Positions 25,032 to 33,659 of a stretch of DNA of 64,000 nt are shown piece after piece. Positions within the stretch are counted from its first letter, which is position 1. Every line of letters begins with the position of its first letter. The notes beneath the pieces were generated by a model. That model had not been told where the DNA came from. It did not search any database and saw nothing but the letters and a program-made list of their open reading frames with translations. The position numbers were made by a program, and so were the translations under genes. Source of the stretch: Nitrosomonas sp. (lineage in GTDB: Bacteria; Pseudomonadota; Gammaproteobacteria; Burkholderiales; Nitrosomonadaceae); contig JALDQW010000001.1 in NCBI GenBank assembly GCA_031316255.1, forward strand, positions 1,893,485-1,957,484, given 5' to 3'.

Positions 25032-25565
25032 GCGCTCCCAATACCGCTATTGCCATATGCCTCTCGGCCAACATTTACCGTAAAAAATAAGGCCTCCTTT
25101 GGTAATCGTGCACCGGTAAATTATCGTATAAAACTGACAGAGTTAAGGGGCTCTACATAAGCAACTTTCTGATTTGATTGAATTCGACGAATATTGTCTG
25201 TTCGCACTTAAAAAGTGTGGTCAATAAGTTGGAGTACGCAAGACTTACACCAACCTACCGTGCTTATTTGTGGAAATATCAAAGTTTGTTATGATAAAAC
25301 CTAAATCATCGTATTTTCATAATAATTAATGAGATAGCATGCAACTTTAAGTGTCAGATTTTATTTTTGACGTAATATATTGCGTCATTTTGGATGTATA
25401 ATTCTAGTGTTTAATTGCATTAATTCGATATATACTTTTCAAGGAATATATCGTTACAAAACAGATTGTTATCCTTCTCAATAATACATCTTATTTTTGC
25501 AATTAAACACTAGTTAGACCGACTAGTTATGTCGCACACGCAAAACTGCGAAATAGAGGACGACG
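25032..25565. other. gap with one MITE, otherwise featureless
   Basis: AT-rich non-coding region. Its only recognised feature is MITE family B (25404-25513). GAGGA at about 25556-25560 is the ribosome site for the following gene. Confidence 0.5.
25404..25513. repeat. MITE family B, complete copy
   Basis: 110 bp bounded by CTAGTGTTTAATTGCA (25404-25419) and its exact reverse complement TGCAATTAAACACTAG (25498-25513), a perfect 16-bp terminal inverted repeat. No coding capacity. The first ~40 bp recur at 26977-27017, cut off by the IS21 element. No clear target duplication. Confidence 0.8.
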
Positions 25566-26633
25566 ATGTCTACAAATGAATCTGCAAAAGATCGAATAGC
25601 AGAAATTGTTGCAAGTATGGATCGCCAGAAAGCCCCTTTCTTAGGTACTGTCAAATCACGCCTCAAAACCCATCTGGAGGGAACAAGTCCTCGGACGTGC
25701 CTAACAATAATCGAACGCTACAATTCCGGAAGAGAACAAAGTCATGCACCCGCTGTTTCTGGTACGTACTTTGGCGTTCTTTGGGATTTCTGTTGGAAGA
25801 AGCCCTACAAAGGGAACGTGCTGGATTCCGCCGTCACGGCCCCAACGATTGAAATTGTTGTTGAGGAATATCAGAAGCTTTTTACCGATAGTAGCAGCGA
25901 GTTCGCCAGTCTATTTTCTGCGGCGGTGATGCGAGACGACAAGTTTAGATCTGCTCTTGTAGATGCGATCTCCAAAACGTGGGGCGGGACGCTTCCGGCC
26001 GCTGTAAGATCGCAAGCTCTTTCTGCAGTATCCAACGCGTTGGCGTCCCGGACTCAAGACGTAATGCACTCCAGCGTTGTACAGACAAGTGTTCACGCCG
26101 TTCAAACCGCTGCTGCCAAGAGCGTTGCAGCGGCAGTGAGTAGTCCCGTAGCTGCCAAGGTTGCCGCAATCCTTGTACACAATCTATCTGTTGCTCTGGC
26201 GAGCCACATCAAAGTCGTAATCGCAAAGTTGATCGCCAGTGGCGCATTGAAGACAATTCTTGTTGGTAAACTCAAGGCTGTTCTAGCAGGTACAGTTCTC
26301 GCTGCTGTCATCCATGCACTGGCGGCAAAGTTGGCCGCCCTAGGAATCAGCGCCGGGCCAGGAACTGTTTTCATCGTAGTAGTTGCCCCCCTGCTAGCCA
26401 TATACATCAGGTATCAGTACAAGCATCTTCCTGCTAAGTTAGGATCTACAGTGCCCGATAACGTGATAGCAGAACTTGAAGGTCGTTATCGGGAGGTGAA
26501 TCTAACAATTGTCGACAATATATACCAGCAGGTAATTAGTGCTGGAGTTGGTGTATTGTTGACCGAAGTAATACATGACAGCGGATTCTCAAGTGCGCTA
26601 AACGAATTGGTAGAGGAGTCTGGTGACAGCTAG
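25566..26633 (+). CDS. orphan Ala-rich protein with membrane-active helices, unknown function
   Basis: 355 residues, family not recognised. AGAGGACGACGATG gives a good start. Residues 1-130 look globular (LKTHLEGTSPRTCLTIIERY, VLWDFCWKKPYKGNVLD). Residues ~150-275 are an unusual run of Ala/Val-rich helices (VHAVQTAAAKSVAAAV, AVLAGTVLAAVIHALAAKLA), followed by a true membrane-like segment, TVFIVVVAPLLAIYIRY (about 278-294), and an acidic helical tail. Such a layout could be a pore-forming or membrane-perturbing effector, or a membrane anchor. It lies between two MITE-B sites and beside RAYT and IS21 relics, so it is probably acquired. No immunity partner is evident. Confidence 0.7.
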   Translation: MSTNESAKDRIAEIVASMDRQKAPFLGTVKSRLKTHLEGTSPRTCLTIIERYNSGREQSHAPAVSGTYFGVLWDFCWKKPYKGNVLDSAVTAPTIEIVVEEYQKLFTDSSSEFASLFSAAVMRDDKFRSALVDAISKTWGGTLPAAVRSQALSAVSNALASRTQDVMHSSVVQTSVHAVQTAAAKSVAAAVSSPVAAKVAAILVHNLSVALASHIKVVIAKLIASGALKTILVGKLKAVLAGTVLAAVIHALAAKLAALGISAGPGTVFIVVVAPLLAIYIRYQYKHLPAKLGSTVPDNVIAELEGRYREVNLTIVDNIYQQVISAGVGVLLTEVIHDSGFSSALNELVEESGDS

Positions 26634-26769
26634 GGCATTTCTGCAGTTCGGGAGTCACAACAAAATTCCGGAGCAGTTTACTTCAACAGGATCTACCATT
26701 GGATTTTGCAGGATAACAATCCTCATCTCAGGCAGTTAGTATAGTTTTTGGACGGGGGTGTGGCTCACG

Positions 26770-26905
26770 GGTGCCACTATAATCCAGTTAAACATGGCCA
26801 TGTCAAGCAGGTCAAAGACTGGTCTTATTCAAGCTTCCACCGTTTTGTTGCGAAAACGGTTTGTCCATTGAATTGGGGGTGTGCGAATAGTGATACGTTT
26901 GATCA
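26770..26905 (+). pseudogene. REP-associated tyrosine transposase fragment 2
   Basis: The plus-strand frame gives HYNPVKHGHVKQVKDWSYSS then FHRFVAKTVCPLNWGC, the C-terminal end of a Y1/RAYT transposase. It lacks the catalytic half and reads out soon after. It is very similar to fragment 3 at 29458-29610, on the other side of the IS21 element. Confidence 0.75.
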
Positions 26906-26947
26906 GTATCAGTTTGGAGAGTGATCTTGCCAGGGACAGACTTTATT

Positions 26948-26977
26948 TTCCCGGATTTCGCGAACTCCATCCGGGCT
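26948..26977. repeat. REP element of the CCCGGAT type
   Basis: CCCGGATTTCGCGAACTCC followed by ATCCGGGCTAC, an imperfect palindrome of the CCCGGAT/ATCCGGG kind that RAYT transposases are known to mobilise. A more decayed relative (GCGCGAACTTTATCCGGG) follows RAYT fragment 3 at about 29584-29601. Confidence 0.7.
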
Positions 26978-27017
26978 ACTAGTGTTTAATTGCATTAATT
27001 CGACACAAACTTTCAAG
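26977..27017. repeat. MITE family B, left part cut by IS21
   Basis: CTAGTGTTTAATTGCATTAA and the following bases match the first ~40 bp of the MITE at 25404. Similarity stops at 27017, the base before the IS21 end; the right half is absent beyond the IS. Confidence 0.7.
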
Positions 27018-27130
27018 TGTCAATCGGCATGTAAAACTTACCAGAATTTTCGGAAAATCGGCGTTGAAAAGTTTCCACTCTAAGATGATAAATTACCGGC
27101 ATTTTGCCGGAGAACTTTGGAGTGATAGAG

Positions 27131-28627
27131 ATGGATATAATTGCCGAAATCAGAAGGCGACATTTTGTCAGTAAAGAAAATATCAGTTCAATTGCCCGTT
27201 CATTGGGGCTATCTCGTCCCACTGTCAGAAAACATTTAAAGACGGAGGTTGAACCGAAATATCGGCGTCAAACGCAATACGCGCCGAAGCTGGGTGAATT
27301 TAAGACTTTATTGACCAAATGGCTGGAAACAGAAACATTGTTGCCGAAAAAGCAGCGCCGAACAGCGATGCGATTATATGAAGGTTTGGTTGCTGAAGGC
27401 TACGCAGGCGCTTATGACAGTGTTCGGCGTTTTGTAAAGCAGTGGAAAGCAGAGAACAAGGATATGCAGACACCTCAGCAGGCGTTTGTTCCTTTGGCGT
27501 TTAAACCCGGCGAAGTCTGTCAATTTGACTGGAGTCAGGAAGTTGTTGAACTGGGTGGGCTGGAGCAAATCGTCAAGGTGGCGCATTTTCGTTTGTGTTA
27601 CAGCCGCAAAATGTTTGTTGTTGCTTATTTCAGGGAAGCGCAGGAGATGCTGATGGATGCGCATAATCGTGCATTTGCGTTCTTTGGTGGCGTACCGTTG
27701 CAGATGGTTTATGACAATCCCAAGACGATTGTGGATACAATTTTGATTGGCAAGGAGAGAAAGTTCAACCGGCGGTTTATGGCGCTGGCGAGCCATTATC
27801 TGTTTGAACCCGTTGCCTGCACACCGGCGGCCGGATGGGAAAAAGGTCAGATAGAGAATCAGGTGGGTAATGTCAGAGAATGGCTGTTTACACCACGCGT
27901 AAAATTCGGAACCCTGGATGGCTTAAACCGCTGGCTGGCGCAGCGCTGCCATGAACTGTCAAACAGGAGGCATCCTGACTTTGCACAAACCATCGCGGAA
28001 TGTTTTCAGCAGGAACAATCGTTATTGCGGCAAATCACAACACCATTTGCCGGTTATGTTGAACACTTGATGAAAGTCTCCAGAACCTGCCTAGTGCGTG
28101 TTGACCGGAATCAGTACAGTGTACCGGCACAATGGTCCGGACAAGTGGTTTCGGTCAGAGTATTTGCTGACCGTCTTGACATTGTGTCGGAAGGCAGAAC
28201 GATTGCGACGCATCAACGCAGTTTCCTGCGCGATCAATTGATCTGTGATCCATGGCATTATCTACCCTTACTGGAAAAGAAGCCCGGCGCTATCCGGCAC
28301 GGTGCGCCATTCCAGAACTGGGAACTGCCGGAAGCAATCCGCCACGTACGAGAGAAACTTCGCAAGCAAGACAAAAATGAGCGCGCTTTTGTTGATCTAT
28401 TGTTGCTGACTCGTGAAGCAGGCCTTGAGGCGCTTGAAACAGCTTGTGAACTGGCGTTGGAATCCGGTGTTGTTAATGCCAGTGTTCTGCAGAATGCAAT
28501 CAGGCGTCTGATTGAGCCGGTTCGTCCAAAAGCGCTGAATACCGGAGACACCTTGCAATTGACCACTGAACCGCGGGCTGATTTCCAGCGTTACGATCAT
28601 TTACTGGGAAGCCGCCATGTCCACTGA
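27131..28627 (+). CDS. istA: IS21-family transposase IstA
   Basis: 498 residues from the ATG at 27131 (preceded by GGAG); an in-frame TTG at 27104 would add nine residues. N-terminal helix-turn-helix ([17 protein letters not shown]), DDE integrase core ([18 protein letters not shown] with the first Asp, [13 protein letters not shown] with the second, and [19 protein letters not shown] with the Glu), then a beta-barrel C-terminal region. It overlaps istB by 11 bases, the normal translational coupling. Apparently intact. A relic of the first codons of a relative is at 5140-5304. Confidence 0.93.
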   Translation: MDIIAEIRRRHFVSKENISSIARSLGLSRPTVRKHLKTEVEPKYRRQTQYAPKLGEFKTLLTKWLETETLLPKKQRRTAMRLYEGLVAEGYAGAYDSVRRFVKQWKAENKDMQTPQQAFVPLAFKPGEVCQFDWSQEVVELGGLEQIVKVAHFRLCYSRKMFVVAYFREAQEMLMDAHNRAFAFFGGVPLQMVYDNPKTIVDTILIGKERKFNRRFMALASHYLFEPVACTPAAGWEKGQIENQVGNVREWLFTPRVKFGTLDGLNRWLAQRCHELSNRRHPDFAQTIAECFQQEQSLLRQITTPFAGYVEHLMKVSRTCLVRVDRNQYSVPAQWSGQVVSVRVFADRLDIVSEGRTIATHQRSFLRDQLICDPWHYLPLLEKKPGAIRHGAPFQNWELPEAIRHVREKLRKQDKNERAFVDLLLLTREAGLEALETACELALESGVVNASVLQNAIRRLIEPVRPKALNTGDTLQLTTEPRADFQRYDHLLGSRHVH

Positions 28628-29363
28628 TCTGCTCACCCAACTCAAAGCACTGCATCTCTACGGTATGGCGGAAGCCTGGTCTGAGTTAAGCGCTGAAATG
28701 CCGCAACGCAAGCAAGTATCGCCGCAAGCTGCATTAAGCCAGCTGATCAACGCCGAAATAGCCGAACGCCAGTTGCGCAGCCTGAAATACCAGATGAAAG
28801 CCGCAAAGTTTCCGATTCACCGCGACCTGGTGAAATTCGACTGGGATGAAACACCGCTCTCACGTCAACAGATGGAACAGCTCTCAACGGCCGCTTTTAT
28901 GGATGATGCGCATAACCTCATCCTGGTCGGCGGCACCGGTACCGGCAAAACACATTTGGCCACAGCTTTGGGCGTTGCCGCTATTCATCAGAGCAAACGC
29001 ATACGATTCTTCAACGCCGTGGATCTGGTCAACCTGCTGGAGCAGGAAAAACAACTGAATAAAACCGGAAACCTGGCTAGAAGACTCATTCAGGTGGATG
29101 CAGTCATCCTCGATGAACTGGGCTATCTGCCTTTCCCGGAATCAGGCGGCGCCTTATTGTTTCACCTGATCAGCCAACTTTATGAGCGTACTTCACTCAT
29201 TGTAACCACCAACTTGAAATTCAGTGAGTGGGTGCAGGTTTTTGGTGATGCCAAAATGACCACTGCACTGTTAGACCGCATTACGCATCATTGCGACATC
29301 CTGGAAACTGGCAATGATTCTTACCGTTTCAAGCATCGAAAAAAATGCATAAAGACCGATTAA
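28617..29363 (+). CDS. istB: IS21-family helper ATPase IstB
   Basis: 248 residues, AAA+ ATPase of the IstB/DnaC type: Walker [17 protein letters not shown] (about residues 102-117), Walker [17 protein letters not shown], sensor [18 protein letters not shown] and a C-terminal [22 protein letters not shown]. It assembles on target DNA and recruits IstA. Full length. Confidence 0.94.
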   Translation: MSTDLLTQLKALHLYGMAEAWSELSAEMPQRKQVSPQAALSQLINAEIAERQLRSLKYQMKAAKFPIHRDLVKFDWDETPLSRQQMEQLSTAAFMDDAHNLILVGGTGTGKTHLATALGVAAIHQSKRIRFFNAVDLVNLLEQEKQLNKTGNLARRLIQVDAVILDELGYLPFPESGGALLFHLISQLYERTSLIVTTNLKFSEWVQVFGDAKMTTALLDRITHHCDILETGNDSYRFKHRKKCIKTD

Positions 29364-29457
29364 CCAACTAAACAAGGTGGAAACTTTTCGACGCCGATGA
29401 CTGGAAAATTTTCAATGCCGATTGACAGTGCATGTGCTACGCGATAATGTTGATTCT

Positions 29458-29610
29458 TCATGGCATTTTGATTATTTCCACTTTAATCCTGTTAAACATG
29501 GCTGTGTTAAGTGGGAGAAAGACTGGCCTTATCCAGGCTTCCACCGTTTTGCTGCGAAAACGCTTTATCCATTGAATTGGGACTGCGCGAACTTTATCCG
29601 GGCAACCTGC
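29458..29610 (+). pseudogene. REP-associated tyrosine transposase fragment 3
   Basis: Reads FDYFHFNPVKHGCVKWEKDW then PYPGFHRFAAKTLYPLNWDC, the C-terminal part of a RAYT. The upstream part is missing at the IS21 border, and downstream the sequence runs into a hydrolase fragment. Homologous to fragment 2 at 26770-26905. Confidence 0.75.
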
Positions 29611-29860
29611 TGACCTGGTTGCTGCAACCGCTGAGCTATGTTTTATTGACCGCCCGGTGGGCATCGGAAAACCTGAAATCATTGTCACCTGTGCCTGTTT
29701 TGGTCGTACAGGGGCTGTCGGGCTCCTTTTTGGCGACATGGTTTTTGAAGAACTGGCCGAATCGAAAACATTCTGGAAGCTACCGGATGGGGTGCATGGC
29801 GATGTGTTCTGGGGGGGCATGGGTACAAGTATCGCAGTAAATATTATGGCTTATGAAGTG
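29605..29860 (+). pseudogene. truncated copy of the lipoprotein hydrolase 3' end
   Basis: Matches the 3' third of the hydrolase gene (about 23071-23330) at DNA level: CTGACCTGG, CCGCTGAG.TATGTTTT, AACCTGAAATCATT, GGCGACATG, AACATTCTGGAAG, GGATGGGGTGCATGGCGATG. Several frameshifts are present (for example around GGGCTGTCGGGCTCC), and the nucleophile region is absent. A non-functional duplicate joined to RAYT fragment 3. Confidence 0.8.
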
Positions 29861-29993
29861 TCGAATTTTTTTACATACTATCACTCTGTTAGCAATGGAT
29901 TGTGCTTAACACTATGAAATTATTGTTAATATATAGATGGCATAAATATTGCTGTAGATATAACTGTAATTAATAGATCAAAAAGGTGAAATA

Positions 29994-30812
29994 ATGGGAA
30001 AAAAGATAACTCACAATCTAAAATATTTAGTTTTCGTAGTATTTAGTTACGCCAGTTTCTCTGCTCTGGCAGTTCCAATTAATTGGACAGACTGGACGAG
30101 TGAGTCGGCTATCAATGGTTATACAGCAACAGGCTCGATCATTTCGGGTACTGAAACCATTGGCGTCACTTATACTAATGCGCAAGGAATCGGGTTTTCA
30201 CAGATGAGTGGCGGTGGCATTGACTACTGGCAAAACAATCGTTCAGGAAGAGATCCAGCTACTTCACCCTATACGAGTACTGGAATAAATGGGGTCGATA
30301 ATATACCGACAGGAACCGATATTTTGGCTTTAAGTCGTCAAGGATCCCAAACACTTAATTTTACCCAGGCAATTGCTAACCCGGTTTTTGCATTTGTGAG
30401 TCTAAATCGTAATGGTTATGCTTTTGATCAGGATTTTGAAATCCTAAGTTTAGGCGGTGTTGATGGAAATGACTGCGGTTATTGGGGATGTGGAGGTGCA
30501 GAAAAAGTTATTGTCGACCTCGGTGGTGGTAATTTTGAATATCAATTAAACGCAAATAATGTCGGGGGCACAGAACCTCACGGTGTTATTAGATTTTCTG
30601 GGGCATTTGATACAGTTACATGGCGTAGTTCAACCAATGAATTCTGGAATGGCTTTACAGTTGGAGTGCAAGGCACCGCTGATCAGGTTTTTCCTTGCCA
30701 ACAAAACCCTAATTTGCCTCAATGTCAAAATACAGTACCTGAACCTGGTACTCTAGGGTTAGTTATCATAGGTATAGTCGCGCTTTCCCGTCGTTTAAAA
30801 GTCATGATTTAA
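29994..30812 (+). CDS. PEP-CTERM sorting-signal protein
   Basis: 272 residues. N-terminal signal peptide (YLVFVVFSYASFSALAV), a Gly/Asn/Ser-rich extracellular-type middle, and a textbook PEP-CTERM tail: VPEPGTLGLVIIGIVALSRR followed by LKVMI. Such proteins are recognised by exosortase EpsH and linked to extracellular polysaccharide production; no exosortase is in the window, but a TIGR04073-like gene is at 44516. AAAGGTG precedes the ATG. Two Cys pairs (DCGYWGCGG, FPCQQNPNLPQC) could form disulfides. Cargo role unknown. Confidence 0.85.
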   Translation: MGKKITHNLKYLVFVVFSYASFSALAVPINWTDWTSESAINGYTATGSIISGTETIGVTYTNAQGIGFSQMSGGGIDYWQNNRSGRDPATSPYTSTGINGVDNIPTGTDILALSRQGSQTLNFTQAIANPVFAFVSLNRNGYAFDQDFEILSLGGVDGNDCGYWGCGGAEKVIVDLGGGNFEYQLNANNVGGTEPHGVIRFSGAFDTVTWRSSTNEFWNGFTVGVQGTADQVFPCQQNPNLPQCQNTVPEPGTLGLVIIGIVALSRRLKVMI

Positions 30813-31259
30813 TTTCTGTTGGATTGATTTCCTCGCTTCACTTCAAGAAGCGAGGGCTAATCAATGATAAGTATGGCTTGGGTAAGGCAAAAATAGCGCA
30901 CAATATTGCTATTTTTAAAGGTAAAGAATTTCGACAGCGATAAGACTTGTTGATCTGTTTTTCCTGTGCTTCAGTTGAATTGAGTTGACTCAATGGAGCT
31001 GACTGTCCGCTTGGTTGGGGTGCTGTCATATGGCAGTAGCACAAATAGGGGTCGACCATTGTTTTTAGCAGGGCGACATGCCGTATCTCAAGCAGTTAAT
31101 AGACATTGGACGGGGATGTGCTCACGCAGTCAGCGGCTGGGATTTTGGCTCGCTTGACTAGAAATGTTTTTTCCGTCCTCCCACGAAACCCAATGGTAGA
31201 CTCCATTTTTGTGCATTTTTTGTGTAAATATACTTTGTACCCTCGATACTGAGTACATT
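30813..31259. other. 447-bp gap with two hairpins
   Basis: Contains hairpins at 30831-30855 (CCTCGCTT/AAGCGAGG) and 30889-30916 (AAAAATAGC/GCTATTTTT, the likely terminator of the PEP-CTERM gene). A stretch at about 31070-31130 (ATCTCAAGCAGTTAATAGAC, GGACGGGGATGTG) resembles 26720-26765, upstream of RAYT fragment 2. No gene seen. Confidence 0.5.
30889..30916 (+). terminator. probable terminator of PEP-CTERM gene
   Basis: AAAAATAGC and GCTATTTTT form a 9-bp stem around a 10-base loop, with the run of T closing the 3' arm. It lies ~80 bp after the stop codon; a second hairpin (30831-30855) lies closer but has no T-run. Confidence 0.5.
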
Positions 31260-31640
31260 ATGAACAGGCAAGAATTTGAGGCTACTTTGCGGAAAATGTC
31301 ATCTGAAGAATTTGACGCCTTTGTAAAAGATTTCGGTGGTGATGCTAAAATACCGGACACAATCATACGCAACTATATTGATCATCCAGAGTGGGAACCA
31401 CGACTTTGCCAAATCCTCGGCTTTCTTACTGAGGAAGAGCGCCGGACTGAAGCTATTTTACGATCAGCAACATCCGCCAGATGGTCTGCTATAGCCGCTG
31501 CAATCTCGGCAATTATCGCGCTCTTGGCTTTGCTCTTTGCCTTGGGGTTTGGCAAAGGAAACAATAGAGGGGTACTACAGATCGTTCCAGCAGACCAAGA
31601 AAAGCCGACTGCTTCGCAGCCGGTTTCTCCCGGCAGCTGA
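31260..31640 (+). CDS. small single-pass membrane protein, unknown
   Basis: 126 residues from the ATG at 31260. The first ~75 residues are soluble and acidic (MNRQEFEATLRKMSSEEFDA), one transmembrane helix follows (IAAAISAIIALLALLFALGF, about residues 80-99), and the last 25 residues are Pro/Ser-rich. Not recognised. The ribosome site is weak, but the amphipathic N-terminus and single clear helix support a real gene. Confidence 0.55.
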   Translation: MNRQEFEATLRKMSSEEFDAFVKDFGGDAKIPDTIIRNYIDHPEWEPRLCQILGFLTEEERRTEAILRSATSARWSAIAAAISAIIALLALLFALGFGKGNNRGVLQIVPADQEKPTASQPVSPGS

Positions 31641-31689
31641 GCTTCAAGTTAAAAATGAATTTTATATTATCTCGTCGACCGTACAGGGT

Positions 31690-31940
31690 CGAAACCAGAT
31701 ATTCCATTTTAACAAATGCGCTCACGCAGCACCCAAAATCAACGCCAGTTTACCGGTCCGGTTCATCGTTTTGATTGCTGCTTCTCTTTGTGTTGCTTCC
31801 GATCTGTTTTCATGGAATTCTTGATGTACAAACCGGAACGGGTCGCAACCGGCGGTATAGCGCGAACCTTTTCCGGTTTCATTTTCTGTGATTCGACGTG
31901 TCAAATCTTTGGTTATGCCGGTGTTCCATATGGCTTGACC
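31690..31940 (-). pseudogene. truncated GIY-YIG nuclease copy
   Basis: The minus-strand frame reads TGITKDLTRRITENETGKGS then RYTAG and TMNRTGKLALILGAA, nearly the same as the intact gene at 33660-33908. The N-terminal ...VYILECADGSLYTG half, with the GIY motif, is replaced by unrelated sequence. Similarity also continues past the stop codon (CATTTTAACAAATGCGCTCA against CATTTCAGCAAATGCACTCA), so a segment was duplicated. Confidence 0.75.
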
Positions 31941-32111
31941 CCGTATCGGCTGAATATACCCGCTCAAACTCTAGTTCATAAAAACTATTGATATTTATGA
32001 ACAATAACTTATACAACCATGGCCATAATGCATGACGCTGATTGATAGGCTGTGATTATTGTTCCGGCTCCTTTTCCGTGACCCCTTTTTCTGCAATCCA
32101 ACTAAACGGCA

Positions 32112-33179
32112 TCAGTTCCGCTGCTTGGCCTGTTTGAGCGAAAATGTCAAAGGATTTGAGCCGATAATTAGCTCCAAATCAGCACTGTAACGCGTTACTC
32201 CGCCAAAGATATCCGACACATTGACACAAGGCAGGCTTACAGTACTATTGTTAGAATAGACAGCTGTGCAGTTATTGTTATTGACCTGCGACACACTGAT
32301 CTGCTGCGCCGAAATAAGCCTGAATGATGGCGAGCCGCCTGACGATACAAGCTTAAGCTCAGCTTCGTACATACTGACAACACCAAATTCATTGGTGATT
32401 CTGACACAAGGAACGAGTAATGTTCCATTAGCAGAAAAAGTAGCGGTACAACGTTCAAAAGGATTGCTGCTGATCTCCTGGACATCTGCCAAGGTCAGTT
32501 CAGTATCGTATAACCTGATCAACGCGACCCGCCCATCTGAAAATTCCGAACCGTTATCGACAAAAAAGTGTATCAGTCGTTCCGGATTGTTCGGAAAGGT
32601 ACTGAAATTCATCGATGTGGATGTGCCTTGAACTTGTAATACGCCATTTAGATAAACCGAAACCACATCATCATTATTTTGCGTTAACACAACATGATGA
32701 TAGGTGTCATAGCTGAATGTATCAGTTGCTGTTAGATCTGGGAAAACCTCAAGCCGATTTTCCGGGTCAACGTAAAAAGCGTAGTCGTCTTGACGATTTG
32801 AAACGCCAAAAATAACTTTATACCGATCAGGATCCGATTCGTCTGCTTCAAATTGGAACACGAGTTCTACAGAATAAGCGCTGCTGTTTCCCAGTGCGCT
32901 TCTTGAAAAAAGAAGTAACCCGGCTTGTTCATCGAACGATCTATTGCCGTCAAAGCGATACACCACACGTTCTTCACCAAATACCATATCGGTCATAAAA
33001 CTGTTTTCAGACAATGGGTCTATGGGTGTAATCGCGACCACATCTGCTTCTTGTGCGCTAAAAGAATTATCAAATGTATACGTTGCTACAGGTGTCGGCT
33101 CCGCCTGCACTGTTATAGCAAACATACCCAGGCATAAATAGCTAATAACGCCCGTTATATATTGATTTCGTGTATTCAT
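32112..33179 (-). CDS. secreted LamG/concanavalin-like protein with two Cys repeats
   Basis: 355 residues with a signal peptide (ending TVQA, residue ~26). Residues 35-235 look like a LamG/concanavalin A-like jelly roll: VATYTFDNSFSAQEAD, YSVELVFQFEA, THHVVLTQ-type strand (TYHHVVLTQNNDDVVSVYLN), and VALIRLYDTELTLADVQEI. The last 110 residues are two repeats of ~52 residues, each with two Cys: CTATFSANGTLLVPCVRI then CTAVYSNNSTVSLPCVNV, each followed by FGxVxxYxAxLxLI. Probably a surface carbohydrate- or protein-binding protein. It stands alone on the minus strand. Confidence 0.7.
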   Translation of the reverse strand: MNTRNQYITGVISYLCLGMFAITVQAEPTPVATYTFDNSFSAQEADVVAITPIDPLSENSFMTDMVFGEERVVYRFDGNRSFDEQAGLLLFSRSALGNSSAYSVELVFQFEADESDPDRYKVIFGVSNRQDDYAFYVDPENRLEVFPDLTATDTFSYDTYHHVVLTQNNDDVVSVYLNGVLQVQGTSTSMNFSTFPNNPERLIHFFVDNGSEFSDGRVALIRLYDTELTLADVQEISSNPFERCTATFSANGTLLVPCVRITNEFGVVSMYEAELKLVSSGGSPSFRLISAQQISVSQVNNNNCTAVYSNNSTVSLPCVNVSDIFGGVTRYSADLELIIGSNPLTFSLKQAKQRN

Positions 33180-33659
33180 ATTATTTTTCTCATTATTGAA
33201 TTAACAAAACTGACAAGATAAATCGGCTGCATCAATCATCCCTTCAATACCGCACAAAATGCTTGATAATCAATACAATCAAAATTTTCTGTCTTTAACT
33301 TACGCAGGATATCGCAGAATATTATTGCCTTCCAAATAACTTTATGAAATTAAGTTATAATTCTTCTCCTTGATTGAGAAACTACTGATTATCAAGTTAC
33401 CTGTCAAGAAGTATCTAATTCAAACCAATAAACTATCCGGTAAGTTTGATATTGAAATCTTTGCTGTCAGTGACGCGGCCATATCACAAACCAGGGTCAC
33501 GCACAAACCAAGAAAAGCAAAAACACGAGTTATTGATTATGGACCTGACCCGATTTTCCCCTGCGATTTTCCCCTGACCCGATTTTCCCCAAAAAATTTT
33601 AACAGCGAGTTTTCACACAGCCTGGATCGATAGCAGATATTGCATTTCAGCAAATGCAC
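33180..33659. other. 480-bp gap with a short direct repeat
   Basis: Contains three near copies of the phrase CCTGA/CCCGATTTTCCCC at about 33543-33591 (two full, one partly deleted). An 87-codon frame crosses it but looks non-coding. The part next to 33620 is the downstream flank shared with the truncated GIY-YIG copy. Confidence 0.5.

Larger units (their letters stand above)
26634..27017. other. gap with RAYT scrap, REP and cut MITE
   Basis: Holds RAYT fragment 2 (26770-26905), a REP palindrome (26948-26977) and the left part of MITE family B (26977-27017), which ends exactly where the IS21 element begins. No intact gene. Confidence 0.6.
27018..29427 (+). mobile_element. IS21-family insertion sequence
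   Basis: 2410 bp, starting TGTCAATCGGC and ending GCCGATTGACA, exact inverted 11-mers, with sub-terminal repeats such as GGCGTTGAAAAGTTTCCAC near the left end and GTGGAAACTTTTCGACGCC near the right. It carries istA and istB intact. No matching target duplication is visible, and the sequences on the two sides do not join, so a deletion probably followed insertion. Confidence 0.88.

Noticed and set aside
33370-33633. 87-codon plus-strand frame
   Set aside because: Crosses a tandem repeat, has no ribosome site and no recognisable domain; treated as non-coding.
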